From Chitinivorax sp. B (GTDB lineage Bacteria > Pseudomonadota > Gammaproteobacteria > Burkholderiales > SCOH01), in the NCBI RefSeq assembly GCF_005503445.1, contig NZ_SCOH01000030.1:1-64000 (forward strand): a DNA stretch of 64,000 nt. Reading direction: 5' to 3'. Below are positions 15,581 to 24,198 of the stretch, in pieces. The translations under genes were made by a program, and so were the position numbers. The first letter of the stretch is position 1. Every line of letters starts with the position of its first letter. Under the pieces are notes generated by a model. It saw nothing but the letters and a program-made list of their open reading frames with translations, was not told the DNA's origin and searched no databases.

Positions 15581-17791
15581 ATGAAGAAAAAAGACATTCA
15601 ATTTCTCCGCGTGACCTATCTGCGCGGTCCGAACATCTGGACTTATCGCCCGGTGCTGGAAGCGTGGGTTGATATCGGCGAGCTCGAAGAGTCGCCATCG
15701 AATACCATCCCTGGTTTTTACGAGCGACTGTCGAATTGGTTGCCGACGCTGATTGAACACCGTTGCGGTGTCGGTGAGCGCGGCGGCTTCTTGCAGCGTG
15801 TACGTGAAGGTACTTGGCCAGCTCACATCATGGAACACGTGGTACTGGAATTGCAGAATCTGGCCGGCATGCAGGTTGGTTTTGGCAAAGCCCGATCCAC
15901 CAGTGAATATGGTGTGTACAAAGTTGCGGTACGTGCGCGCAACGAACAGGTCAGTCATGCAGCCCTGGAGGCTGGCCGTGACCTGGTCATGGCTGCCATC
16001 GAGGATCGACCGTTTGACGTGGCTGGTACCGTGGCGCACTTGAAGGAAATGGTCGATGCCTACCACCTTGGCCCGAGTACTGCCTGTATCGTCGATGCTG
16101 CGACTGAACGCCGTATCCCGCATATTCGGTTGACTGACGGCAATCTGGTGCAACTTGGTCAGGGCGCGTTGCAGCGCCGTATCTGGACGGCCGAGACCGA
16201 CCGTACCAGTGCCATTGCAGAAAGCATCTCCAGTGACAAGGATCTGACTAAGCGCCTGCTGGAATCCTGCGGTGTACCGGTACCAGCAGGTCAGGTTGTC
16301 AGTTCGGTAGAGGAAGCGTGGGAAGTCGCGCAGGATATTGGTTTGCCGGTGGTTGTGAAGCCAACCGATGCCAATCATGGCCGCGGTGTATCGTTGGATC
16401 TGATCAACGAAGCTGACGTGCATGCTGCCTTTACATTGGCTGAGCAGGAAGGCAGCGAAGTCATCGTCGAACGCTTCGTGCGTGGCGACGAACACCGACT
16501 GCTGGTGGTGGGCAATCGTGTTGTTGCTGTCGCAAAAGGTGAGGCTGCATGGGTGGAGGGTGACGGCAAATCGACGGTGAGTGAACTGGTCGACCGGCAT
16601 TTGAATATCGACCCACGTCGTGGTCTGACGGAGGACTTTCCGCTCAATCGCATCATCGTGAGCGAGGACGCCGTGATCCTGCGCGATCTGGAGCGACAGG
16701 GGCTGAATGCAGATTCAGTGCCAGCCGATGGCCGTCGCGTGTTGATTCAGCGCAATGGCAACGTGGCCAACGATGTAACCGAAACATTGCATCCGGATGT
16801 GGAAGCAGTCGCGACGCTGGCAGCACGTGTTGTCGGGTTGGACATTGCCGGGATCGACGTGGTGGCGGAGGACGTCAGCAAGCCCTTGCATCAACAAGGT
16901 GGGGCAATTGTGGAGGTTAACGCTGGGCCTGGCCTATTGATGCATCTGAAGCCAGCACACGGCGCACCCCGTCCGGTTGGACGGGCGATCGTCGATCACT
17001 TGTTCCCGGAAGGCGATTCAGGTCGTATTCCGACGGTCGGTATTTCCGGCACTCAAGGTACTACCTTGATTGCCCGCCTGGTTGCCCATCTGTTGCATTT
17101 GGCAGGACGCCATGTCGGCTTGGCATGCCGTGACGGTTTGTTCCTGGATCGACGCCAGGTGGAATCTCGTGATTGCACAAACTGGGATGCAGGCCAACGC
17201 CTATTGATCAACCGAGTGGTTGAGGCAGCCGTGTTCGAACACAGCCCTGAAACCATCCTCAGCGAAGGCCTGCCATACGACCGGTGCCAGATCGGTATTG
17301 TTACCGATGTAACCGAGAATGGCTCGTTGAACGATTTCTATATCCACGAACCGGAACAAGTCTACAACGTCCTGCGTACCCAGGTGGATGTCGTCATGTC
17401 CGAAGGGGCTGCGGTTCTGAATGCCAATGATCTGTTGGTGGCTGACATGGCCGATCTGTCGGATGGCGAGGTGATTTTCTATGCCAAGGATTCGACCCTG
17501 TTGCCAATCGTAGAGCATCTGGCCAATGGTGGCCGTGCGGTCTTTATGCGGGATCAGGCCGTGATTCTGGCCAGTGGCAGTACTGAAACCGTGCTGGCCA
17601 CGCTGGATCTGTTTCCCTTGACCCGGGACGGCCAGCTTGCTCATCTCGAAAGTATGTTGGCAGCCGTGGCTGCCACATGGGCATTGGGTATTGACCCTGA
17701 CCTGATTTGTGCAGGCATTGAGAACTTCGAACTAGGCGCAACCATCACGGCTGACGATAGCGCATCTCGAGCTCGTATCACCAAAAATTGA
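15581..17791 (+). CDS. cphA': Truncated-type cyanophycin synthetase paralogue (CphA'/CphA2-like)
   Basis: 736 residues, shorter than the neighbouring full enzyme. The N-terminal domain (FLRVTYLRGPNIWTYRPV) and ATP-grasp domain (about 160-480, with VVVKPTDANHGRGVS and EVNAGPGLLMHLKP) are intact. The Mur-ligase-like part is damaged: its P-loop reads GISGTQGTTLI where the partner reads GTNGKTTT, so the catalytic lysine and glycine are lost. The C-terminal Mur ligase domain is missing after about residue 730. This layout resembles CphA2, which polymerises beta-Asp-Arg dipeptides using only the ATP-grasp site, and CphA' of Cupriavidus. The ATG at 15581 fits the family start. It lies 44 bases before cphA; the pair is probably one operon. 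Confidence 0.85.
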   Translation: MKKKDIQFLRVTYLRGPNIWTYRPVLEAWVDIGELEESPSNTIPGFYERLSNWLPTLIEHRCGVGERGGFLQRVREGTWPAHIMEHVVLELQNLAGMQVGFGKARSTSEYGVYKVAVRARNEQVSHAALEAGRDLVMAAIEDRPFDVAGTVAHLKEMVDAYHLGPSTACIVDAATERRIPHIRLTDGNLVQLGQGALQRRIWTAETDRTSAIAESISSDKDLTKRLLESCGVPVPAGQVVSSVEEAWEVAQDIGLPVVVKPTDANHGRGVSLDLINEADVHAAFTLAEQEGSEVIVERFVRGDEHRLLVVGNRVVAVAKGEAAWVEGDGKSTVSELVDRHLNIDPRRGLTEDFPLNRIIVSEDAVILRDLERQGLNADSVPADGRRVLIQRNGNVANDVTETLHPDVEAVATLAARVVGLDIAGIDVVAEDVSKPLHQQGGAIVEVNAGPGLLMHLKPAHGAPRPVGRAIVDHLFPEGDSGRIPTVGISGTQGTTLIARLVAHLLHLAGRHVGLACRDGLFLDRRQVESRDCTNWDAGQRLLINRVVEAAVFEHSPETILSEGLPYDRCQIGIVTDVTENGSLNDFYIHEPEQVYNVLRTQVDVVMSEGAAVLNANDLLVADMADLSDGEVIFYAKDSTLLPIVEHLANGGRAVFMRDQAVILASGSTETVLATLDLFPLTRDGQLAHLESMLAAVAATWALGIDPDLICAGIENFELGATITADDSASRARITKN

Positions 17792-17835
17792 TATCGGCGG
17801 GTGTACTCATACCCGCCACGACAGGAAGATTTTGC

Positions 17836-20406
17836 ATGGAAGTTTCACGAATCCGGGCGTTACGTGGCCCTAATCTCTGGAGCCGACATACGGCTGTTGA
17901 AGCCATTGTGGCCTGCGCTGAGACAGAACGCTCAATCGCCGATACACCAGAATTCGAAGCCCGGTTACGCGTCCGGTTTCCCGAGATCGGCATTTTGCAC
18001 CCTACCAGTCATGATGAAACCATTTCGATGGCACATGCGTTGGAATTTGCCACGTTGGGGTTGCAAGCCCAGGCCGGGTGCCCGGTGACATTCAGTCGCA
18101 CTGCACAGACACTGGAGGCAGGTGTTTTTCAAGTGGTGGTCGAATATTCGGAAGAAGCTGTTGGCCGCTTGGCACTGGAGTTGGCGGAGGCGCTATGCCT
18201 TTCTGCCGTCGAGGATACGCCGTTTGACTTGGAAGACGCGTTGAAGCGTTTGCGCGAGCTGGATGAAGACATTCGCCTGGGACCGAGTACCGGCGCCATC
18301 GTGTATGCGGGTGTTGCGCGTGGCATTCCTTACCGTCGACTGACGGAAGGCAGCCTGGTGCAATTTGGATGGGGAAGCCGTCAACGACGCATTCAGGCGG
18401 CTGAGCTGGATTCGACCAGTGCTATTGCCGAATCAATCGCGCAGGATAAGGAACTGACCAAGAAATTGTTGCGAGCCGCTGGCGTACCGGTACCATCTGG
18501 CCGTCCGGTGAAAAGCGCTGAGGACGCACTGGCTGCCATGGCGGAAATCAATGGTCCAGTCGTGGTCAAGCCACAGGATGGTAATCAGGGCAAGGGCGTG
18601 ACGGTCAATGTAGTCGATCGTGAACAACTACTTAAAGCTTATGCTGCTGCTGCGGAAATCAGTGATGATGTCTTGGTGGAAAGCTACCTGCCTGGCAGTG
18701 ACTTTCGTTTGTTGGTGGTTGGCAAGCAATTGGTCGCCGCCGCCCGCCGCGATCCGCCTCAGGTAACCGGCGATGGCGTGCATACTGTCCGCGAGCTTGT
18801 GGAACAGGTCAATCGTGACCCGCGTCGCGGTGATGGTCATGCCACTTCACTGACCAAGATTCGTTTTGATGATATTGCGTTGGCGCGGTTGGCCGCAGAA
18901 GATTTGAACGCAGAATCGGTACCGGCAAAAGGGCAGCGTGTGGTGCTGCGCAACAATGCCAACTTGAGTACCGGCGGTTCGGCGACCGATGTAACTGATG
19001 ACGTCCACCCGGAAGTTGCGGCGCGCGCCATCGCAGCAGCACAGATGGTAGGGTTGGATATCTGCGGTGTCGACGTGGTGTGTGATAGTGTGCTGAAACC
19101 GCTGGAAGAGCAGGGAGGCGGGATTGTGGAAGTGAATGCCGCCCCTGGTTTGCGGATGCACATCAGCCCGTCATTTGGCAAAGGCCGTCAAGTGGGCGAA
19201 GCGATTATCGATAATCTGTTTGCTGCCGGGGATGATGGCCGTATTCCGGTCGTTGCTGTGACGGGAACCAATGGCAAGACCACCACGGTTCGCGTGATTG
19301 CTCATCTTTTGGCAAGCAATGGTCTGCGTGTTGGCATGACCAATACCGATGGTGTGTATGTCAACGGCCGCCAAGTAGACAGTGGTGATTGCAGTGGTCC
19401 ACGTAGTGCACGCAATGTGTTGATGCACCCGGATGTCGACGCAGCCGTGTTCGAAACTGCTCGTGGTGGCATGTTGCGCGAAGGATTGGCATTTGATCGC
19501 TGCAAAGTGTCTGTGGTCACCAATATTGGCATGGGTGATCATCTCGGCCTGAACTACATCACCACCGTTGAAGATTTGGCGGTATTGAAGCGTGTCATTG
19601 TGCAGAATGTGGCCAAGGATGGCATGGCAGTGCTGAATGCAGCTGACCCGATGGTGGTGCGAATGGCAGATAACTGCCCAGGTGCAGTGACCTTCTTCGC
19701 GCAAGATAAGCACAACCCGATCATGGCTACGCATCGAGCCCAAGGGCATCGTGTAGTTTATGTGGAAGACCACGCAGTGGTCGCCGCGCAGGGCGAGCGT
19801 AAATATCGTGTAGCGCTGGACGAGGTACCAATTACACGCGGTGGGACAATCGGCTTCCAGGTCGAGAATGTGATGGCGGCCGTGGCTGCAGCCTGGGCTC
19901 TGAATTTGGACTGGGAAGTCATTCGCAAGGGGTTGGCCAGCTTCCACAACGACGTCGACAATGCACCTGGTCGGTTTAATGTCTTCGGCTATCGCGGCGC
20001 AACTGTGATTGCCGATTATGGCCACAATCCCGATGCGATGATGGCCTTGGTCAAGGCAATTGATGCATTGCCCGCCAATCGACGTTCTGTGGTAATCAGC
20101 GGTGCTGGTGATCGTCGGGACGATGATATCCGTCAGCAAACCCAGATTCTGGGGGATGCCTTTGACGATGTATTGTTGTATCAGGATGCCTGCCAGCGTG
20201 GTCGTGCGGATGGCGAAGTGATCGGTCTGCTACGTGAAGGACTTGCCAGTGCACGTCGCACCAAACAGGTCGACGAGATTCGCGGTGAGTTTGTGGCAAT
20301 TGATACCGCATTGTCACGTTTGACGACTGGTGATCTATGCCTAGTTCTGGTGGATCAGGTGGAGGAGGCCTTGGCGCATATTGCCAAGCGGGTGGCCGAA
20401 GGTTGA
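17836..20406 (+). CDS. cphA: Cyanophycin synthetase, full length
   Basis: 856 residues. It polymerises L-aspartate and L-arginine into multi-L-arginyl-poly-L-aspartate granules in the cytoplasm, with ATP. The N-terminal domain starts MEVSRIRALRGPNLWS. An ATP-grasp domain follows (VVVKPQDGNQGKGVT, EVNAAPGLRMH), then a Mur-ligase-like domain with intact P-loop AVTGTNGKTTT (about residues 473-483) and the C-terminal Mur domain (IADYGHNPDAM, then ISGAGDRRDDDIR). All active-site motifs look normal. AGGAAG eight bases before the ATG at 17836 fixes the start. An intrinsic terminator follows 14 bases after the stop. Upstream lies the degenerate paralogue; no cyanophycinase is present in the window. 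Confidence 0.95.
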   Translation: MEVSRIRALRGPNLWSRHTAVEAIVACAETERSIADTPEFEARLRVRFPEIGILHPTSHDETISMAHALEFATLGLQAQAGCPVTFSRTAQTLEAGVFQVVVEYSEEAVGRLALELAEALCLSAVEDTPFDLEDALKRLRELDEDIRLGPSTGAIVYAGVARGIPYRRLTEGSLVQFGWGSRQRRIQAAELDSTSAIAESIAQDKELTKKLLRAAGVPVPSGRPVKSAEDALAAMAEINGPVVVKPQDGNQGKGVTVNVVDREQLLKAYAAAAEISDDVLVESYLPGSDFRLLVVGKQLVAAARRDPPQVTGDGVHTVRELVEQVNRDPRRGDGHATSLTKIRFDDIALARLAAEDLNAESVPAKGQRVVLRNNANLSTGGSATDVTDDVHPEVAARAIAAAQMVGLDICGVDVVCDSVLKPLEEQGGGIVEVNAAPGLRMHISPSFGKGRQVGEAIIDNLFAAGDDGRIPVVAVTGTNGKTTTVRVIAHLLASNGLRVGMTNTDGVYVNGRQVDSGDCSGPRSARNVLMHPDVDAAVFETARGGMLREGLAFDRCKVSVVTNIGMGDHLGLNYITTVEDLAVLKRVIVQNVAKDGMAVLNAADPMVVRMADNCPGAVTFFAQDKHNPIMATHRAQGHRVVYVEDHAVVAAQGERKYRVALDEVPITRGGTIGFQVENVMAAVAAAWALNLDWEVIRKGLASFHNDVDNAPGRFNVFGYRGATVIADYGHNPDAMMALVKAIDALPANRRSVVISGAGDRRDDDIRQQTQILGDAFDDVLLYQDACQRGRADGEVIGLLREGLASARRTKQVDEIRGEFVAIDTALSRLTTGDLCLVLVDQVEEALAHIAKRVAEG

Positions 20407-20420
20407 CCCACCGCTGACTG

Positions 20421-20456
20421 AAAAAAAAAGGAAGCCGTGATGGCTTCCTTTTTTGT
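20421..20456. terminator. Bidirectional intrinsic terminator after cphA
   Basis: GGAAGCC at 20430-20436 pairs with GGCTTCC at 20442-20448, flanked by nine A on the left and six T on the right. It can terminate cphA rightward and the CPBP protease gene leftward. Confidence 0.92.
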
Positions 20457-20464
20457 TAGCTTGA

Positions 20465-21331
20465 TCAGCCCATCTGCGCAAGTGGATATGTCAGCAGGAA
20501 AAAATGCACACTGTTGAATCCCACATGGGCTAACACTGGTGCCAATCGCGTTCGAAATACCCCATACACCATACCGTAGGCGCAGCCCGCTCCCGCAGCC
20601 AGTAATGCATAAAATGGCCCGCCTGCCAGATGGGACAACCCAAATACCAGGCCAGTCACGGCAATGGCGGCAGATGAACCGTACGATCGATCATGCCAAT
20701 GTTTTGCCAGTGTATTTTGTAACCAGAAACGGAATACCACTTCCTCTGCGAATGAAGTCAGGAACAGGTTGCCAAACAGCCAATGCAGGGCGACGATATT
20801 CATGTTCTTTGGCGACCATTGTAGTAATCCGCCAAGATAGCCGGCAAAAAGTACACATACCATCAGGATGGCTGCCGCCAATAATGTATGCATACGGTAC
20901 GGGCTAGTGGATGCTGGGCGGTAAAGCCCAAACAGCAGCAGGCCTGCCAGTGCTTTATCCAATGTCCAGCCAATGCGGGCTTCCGTACTGCCAGGGCTGA
21001 GCACACCACGATAAATGGCAACGCGCTCAAAACCTGGAACGATATGCAGTGCCATTGCGATGGCAAAGATCAATGCAGTAGCAATAAACAAGGTTCGAAG
21101 TACACTGGAGCGGCTATGTTGCCCGGCATGAACCAAGCCCGCCAGCACCAGCAGCCCAAGCACACCTGCAGGTTGGATCAGGCCAGCAGTGATGGCAGCC
21201 AAAGTGCTGAGCGTAATGCCAGCAAGGCGAACAGCTTGGAACCAAGGGTGAGATACCGGTGCAAGCAGGCACCAGAAAATTGTGATTGCCAATGGCAGGC
21301 AGGCTACGTAGACGGCAAGTGGCAAAATCAT
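20465..21331 (-). CDS. CPBP-family intramembrane glutamic protease
   Basis: 288 residues, almost entirely hydrophobic, with seven or eight predicted membrane segments. The CPBP/Rce1 motifs are present in order: EEVVFRFW (about residues 194-201), FGLSH (about 233) and HVGFN (about 268), supplying the Glu pair, His and Asn of the active site. It would act in the inner membrane; prokaryotic members process or protect peptides or mature sortase-like substrates, and the target here is unknown. It converges with cphA on a shared terminator. The ATG at 21331 lies in a short divergent region facing the DUF805 gene. Confidence 0.85.
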   Translation of the reverse strand: MILPLAVYVACLPLAITIFWCLLAPVSHPWFQAVRLAGITLSTLAAITAGLIQPAGVLGLLVLAGLVHAGQHSRSSVLRTLFIATALIFAIAMALHIVPGFERVAIYRGVLSPGSTEARIGWTLDKALAGLLLFGLYRPASTSPYRMHTLLAAAILMVCVLFAGYLGGLLQWSPKNMNIVALHWLFGNLFLTSFAEEVVFRFWLQNTLAKHWHDRSYGSSAAIAVTGLVFGLSHLAGGPFYALLAAGAGCAYGMVYGVFRTRLAPVLAHVGFNSVHFFLLTYPLAQMG

Positions 21332-21449
21332 GAAGGCTCCGGGCAGGAATAGAGGCGCGATATGTTGGCAAGCACTGACGGCATCCAGTCGCCGCCAGCG
21401 TGCTTATACAATAAAATACCCGGTTTACGTAATGGATATGGTGAGCCAT

Positions 21450-21998
21450 ATGACCTCGCAAGAACCTAGCATCAACCCCTACCAGGCACCGACAACAATG
21501 GTGGATGCGAGTGCTGACGAAACTTATCAGCCCAGTTTTCTTGCGTTGAATGGTCGTATTGGCCGGTTGCGTTACATGGCCTACCAGATGGCCAACTACT
21601 TTGCGGTGATGCTCCCATTTTCCTTGCTGAGCGGTGTATTGGGAAGAAGCTGGGGGCCATTCATGGCTGGCTTGATCATGATTGTGGGTGCGGTGTGTAT
21701 GGTGATCACGTCACTGTTGATTACTCGTCGTCGCTGTCACGACATAGGCTGGAACGGTTGGACTTGCCTGCTGGCGTTGGTGCCGCTCATCAACCTGATA
21801 TACCTGTTCATTCCTGGTAGCTCTGGCAAAAACCAGTACGGGTTGCCACCCAAGAAAAATAGTATTGGCGTGATTCTGATGGCTTGTGTGATGCCGGCTA
21901 TCTTGCTGGTCGGTGTCATTGCTGCAATTGCGATTCCCGCGTACAAAGATTACGTCAAACTATCCCAGCCGGTGCAATTACCCTTAGTCGGTCAATGA
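21450..21998 (+). CDS. DUF805-like membrane protein with pilin-like C-terminal segment
   Basis: About 182 residues from ATG 21450; in-frame ATGs at 21432 and 21438 are alternatives. After a soluble, proline-containing N-terminus, the DUF805 part runs from NGRIGRLRYMAYQ through ITRRRCHDIGWNGW to LFIPGSSGKNQYG, with three or four membrane helices. The last 40 residues hold a further helix ending VGVIAAIAIPAYKDYVKLSQ, which closely resembles the conserved start of type IV pilins (AAIAIPAYQDY...SQ). No prepilin peptidase site is seen before it. The function of DUF805 proteins is unknown. Confidence 0.75.
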   Translation: MTSQEPSINPYQAPTTMVDASADETYQPSFLALNGRIGRLRYMAYQMANYFAVMLPFSLLSGVLGRSWGPFMAGLIMIVGAVCMVITSLLITRRRCHDIGWNGWTCLLALVPLINLIYLFIPGSSGKNQYGLPPKKNSIGVILMACVMPAILLVGVIAAIAIPAYKDYVKLSQPVQLPLVGQ

Positions 21999-22058
21999 TG
22001 ACGAATGGCTGGTTGATGTAAGACCTTCCCTGCAGCAAGTAACAAGGATGTAAGCACC

Positions 22059-22520
22059 ATGAACCAGACAATCTGGAAACCCAATGTCACTGTGGCTGCC
22101 GTGATTGAGCGCAATGGTCGTTTTTTGCTGGTGGAAGAGGAAACACCGGAAGGCATCCGCTTCAACCAGCCTGCGGGTCATTTGGATGAAGGGGAATCCA
22201 TCCTCAGCGCCTGCAGTCGTGAAACACGCGAAGAAACTGCTTGGCGGTTCACCCCAAAAGCATTGGTCGGGATATACCTGATACCGGTGCTAAATCGTGA
22301 TATCACTTATTTGCGGTTTGCGTTTTGTGGGGAACTGGGCGAGCACGATGCGGCGCGCAAGCTGGACGACGGGATCTTGAGAGCAGTCTGGATGACACCT
22401 GAGGAAATCCGCGTCACTGCGGATCGCCATCGTAGCCCACTCGTGTTACGTTGCATGGAAGATTTTCTGATAGGTAAGCGCTATCCACTGAACATTCTGA
22501 CGGAGCTATTGCCATCATGA
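22059..22520 (+). CDS. nudJ: Nudix phosphatase NudJ
   Basis: 153 residues. The Nudix box runs from GHLDEGE to RETREET (about residues 47-69), the GX5EX7REUXEE metal-binding core, with Ala where the late Gly is usual. The N-terminal PNVTVAAVIERNGRFLLVEEE and the length fit NudJ, which hydrolyses thiamine pyrophosphate precursors and nucleoside tri- and diphosphates. In Escherichia coli nudJ directly precedes mnmA; here a cyclase-family gene is inserted between them. Its stop overlaps the next start (ATGA at 22517-22520), so the two are translationally coupled. Confidence 0.88.
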   Translation: MNQTIWKPNVTVAAVIERNGRFLLVEEETPEGIRFNQPAGHLDEGESILSACSRETREETAWRFTPKALVGIYLIPVLNRDITYLRFAFCGELGEHDAARKLDDGILRAVWMTPEEIRVTADRHRSPLVLRCMEDFLIGKRYPLNILTELLPS

Positions 22521-23119
22521 GTTGGTTGGATTTGACACGCCCCATGGATATTGATCTGCCGATCTATCGCGAGGCTGTGTATGCAGACCCGCCAATGCAG
22601 ATCACACCCTGGTGCGATGTAGCGGAGCAAGGCTATTGCGTGGCACAGTTGATGATGGGGACACAGACTGGAACCCATATCGACGCGCCACGGCACTTTC
22701 TACATGATGGCGCAACACTTGAGTCGGTATCGCTCGATTGGCTGGTTGGTCGCTACCAATGGGTAACGGTCAATACAGAAGGGGTGACACTTGAACCGGC
22801 AGTTGGACAGCCCAATTTGTTGTTTATCCGATTTGTTGAACAGGTGCGTATTGCACCTGCAGCATTACATCAATTACTGGCTGGCCCCGAACCGGTATGG
22901 GTGCTGGATGGCATGCCTGGCGTGGTCGGCCAGGATATGTTCTATTTTCATCGCACCTTGGCCGAATACGGCAAATTCCTGGTTGAAGACTTGCAGCCTG
23001 ATGCTGCCTGCCAAGTGGAGTCAGGTGGCGAATTGCTGGCCATGCCATTGCGGCTGGTCGGTACCAGTGGTTCGCCGTGCCGGGTGGCGTGGCGTGCGGA
23101 ACAGATTATTGGAAAGTGA
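22517..23119 (+). CDS. Cyclase/kynurenine-formamidase-like metal hydrolase
   Basis: 200 residues of the cyclase family (PF04199 type). The metal-binding signature [12 protein letters not shown] lies at about residues 51-62, with a further histidine in FYFHRTLAE near 142-150. The fold includes KynB and various amide or lactone hydrolases; no other tryptophan-catabolic gene lies nearby, so a specific substrate is not assigned. The gene is coupled to nudJ by a four-base overlap and ends four bases before the mnmA ATG, forming a compact three-gene unit. Confidence 0.82.
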   Translation: MSWLDLTRPMDIDLPIYREAVYADPPMQITPWCDVAEQGYCVAQLMMGTQTGTHIDAPRHFLHDGATLESVSLDWLVGRYQWVTVNTEGVTLEPAVGQPNLLFIRFVEQVRIAPAALHQLLAGPEPVWVLDGMPGVVGQDMFYFHRTLAEYGKFLVEDLQPDAACQVESGGELLAMPLRLVGTSGSPCRVAWRAEQIIGK

Positions 23120-23123
23120 AGCA

Positions 23124-24188
23124 ATGAGTAGCAAGAAACGGGTTGTCGTCGGCATGTCCGGCGGGGTGGATTCCTCAGTGACGGCCTGGTTGCTGAAGCA
23201 ACAGGGTCACGAAGTCATCGGCGTGTTCATGCAGAACTGGGAAGACGACAACGATGACGAATATTGTTCGATCAAAGAAGATGCTGCCGATGCCATTGCT
23301 GTAGCAGATATTGTTGGCATCGATATCGAAGTCGTCAATTTTGCCAAGGAGTACAAGGACCGCGTATTCAAGTACTTTCTGGATGAATACTCGGCAGGTC
23401 GAACACCCAACCCAGATGTGCTGTGCAATGCCGAGATCAAGTTCAAGGCATTTCTGGACTACGCCATGAACCTGGGTGCCGAGGTGATTGCCACGGGCCA
23501 CTATGCCCGCAAGGTTGAGCAGGGTGGCAGACATTATCTGGCCAAAGCGGTAGATGACACCAAGGATCAGAGCTATTTCCTATATCGACTCAATCAGTCA
23601 CAGCTGTCACGGTCCTGGTTCCCACTGGGTGATATTCGCAAAACTGAAGTCCGTCGCATGGCGGAGGAAGCCCAGTTGCCAAATTTTGGCAAAAAAGACA
23701 GCACGGGCATCTGTTTTATTGGCGAACGGCCCTTTCGTGAGTTCCTGAATCGCTATTTGCCCCGTTCTCCAGGGCCAATGGTGACACCGGAAGGCAAGGT
23801 GATGGGGCAGCATGAAGGTTTGATGTATCACACCATTGGGCAGCGCAAGGGGCTGGGAATTGGTGGGCAGGGTGAGCCCTGGTTTGTCGCAGCTAAGGAT
23901 ATTCCCAATAATAAGCTAATTGTGGTGCAAGGCCATGATCACCCATTGTTGCTGAAACCGGAACTGACCGCCCAGCAACTCTCATGGACGCAGGATGACG
24001 CACCTCAACCTGGCCGCTACACAGCCAAAACCCGTTATCGTCAACAAGATGCTGCGTGTACGTTGCTTGCCATTGAGGAGGGGGTGTGTACCGTGCAGTT
24101 CGATGAGCCACAGTGGGCTGTCACACCCGGTCAATCGGTAGTCCTGTATGATCACGATATTTGCCTGGGTGGTGGCATCATTCAGTAA
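23124..24188 (+). CDS. mnmA: tRNA-specific 2-thiouridylase
   Basis: 354 residues. MnmA installs the 2-thio group on U34 of tRNA Lys, Glu and Gln, using ATP and sulfur relayed from IscS. The PP-loop motif GMSGGVDSS is at residues 10-18. The catalytic pair is Cys101 ([10 protein letters not shown]) and Cys197 (GICFIGE). The N-terminus [14 protein letters not shown] fits the family; the frame is open further upstream, but that DNA is the preceding cyclase gene. The same window also encodes IscS and MnmC, which act before and after it in mnm5s2U synthesis. Confidence 0.95.
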   Translation: MSSKKRVVVGMSGGVDSSVTAWLLKQQGHEVIGVFMQNWEDDNDDEYCSIKEDAADAIAVADIVGIDIEVVNFAKEYKDRVFKYFLDEYSAGRTPNPDVLCNAEIKFKAFLDYAMNLGAEVIATGHYARKVEQGGRHYLAKAVDDTKDQSYFLYRLNQSQLSRSWFPLGDIRKTEVRRMAEEAQLPNFGKKDSTGICFIGERPFREFLNRYLPRSPGPMVTPEGKVMGQHEGLMYHTIGQRKGLGIGGQGEPWFVAAKDIPNNKLIVVQGHDHPLLLKPELTAQQLSWTQDDAPQPGRYTAKTRYRQQDAACTLLAIEEGVCTVQFDEPQWAVTPGQSVVLYDHDICLGGGIIQ

Positions 24189-24198
24189 TCATTGAAAA

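Noticed and set aside
15491-16600. Long minus-strand ORF (369 codons) opposite cphA'
   Set aside because: It lies antisense to a clear cyanophycin synthetase and reads as low-information, His/Gln-rich protein without domain motifs. It is a by-product of cphA' codon use.
19171-20139. Long minus-strand ORF (322 codons) opposite cphA
   Set aside because: Antisense to the Mur-ligase part of cphA, His/Ile-rich, with no recognisable domain or ribosome-binding site.
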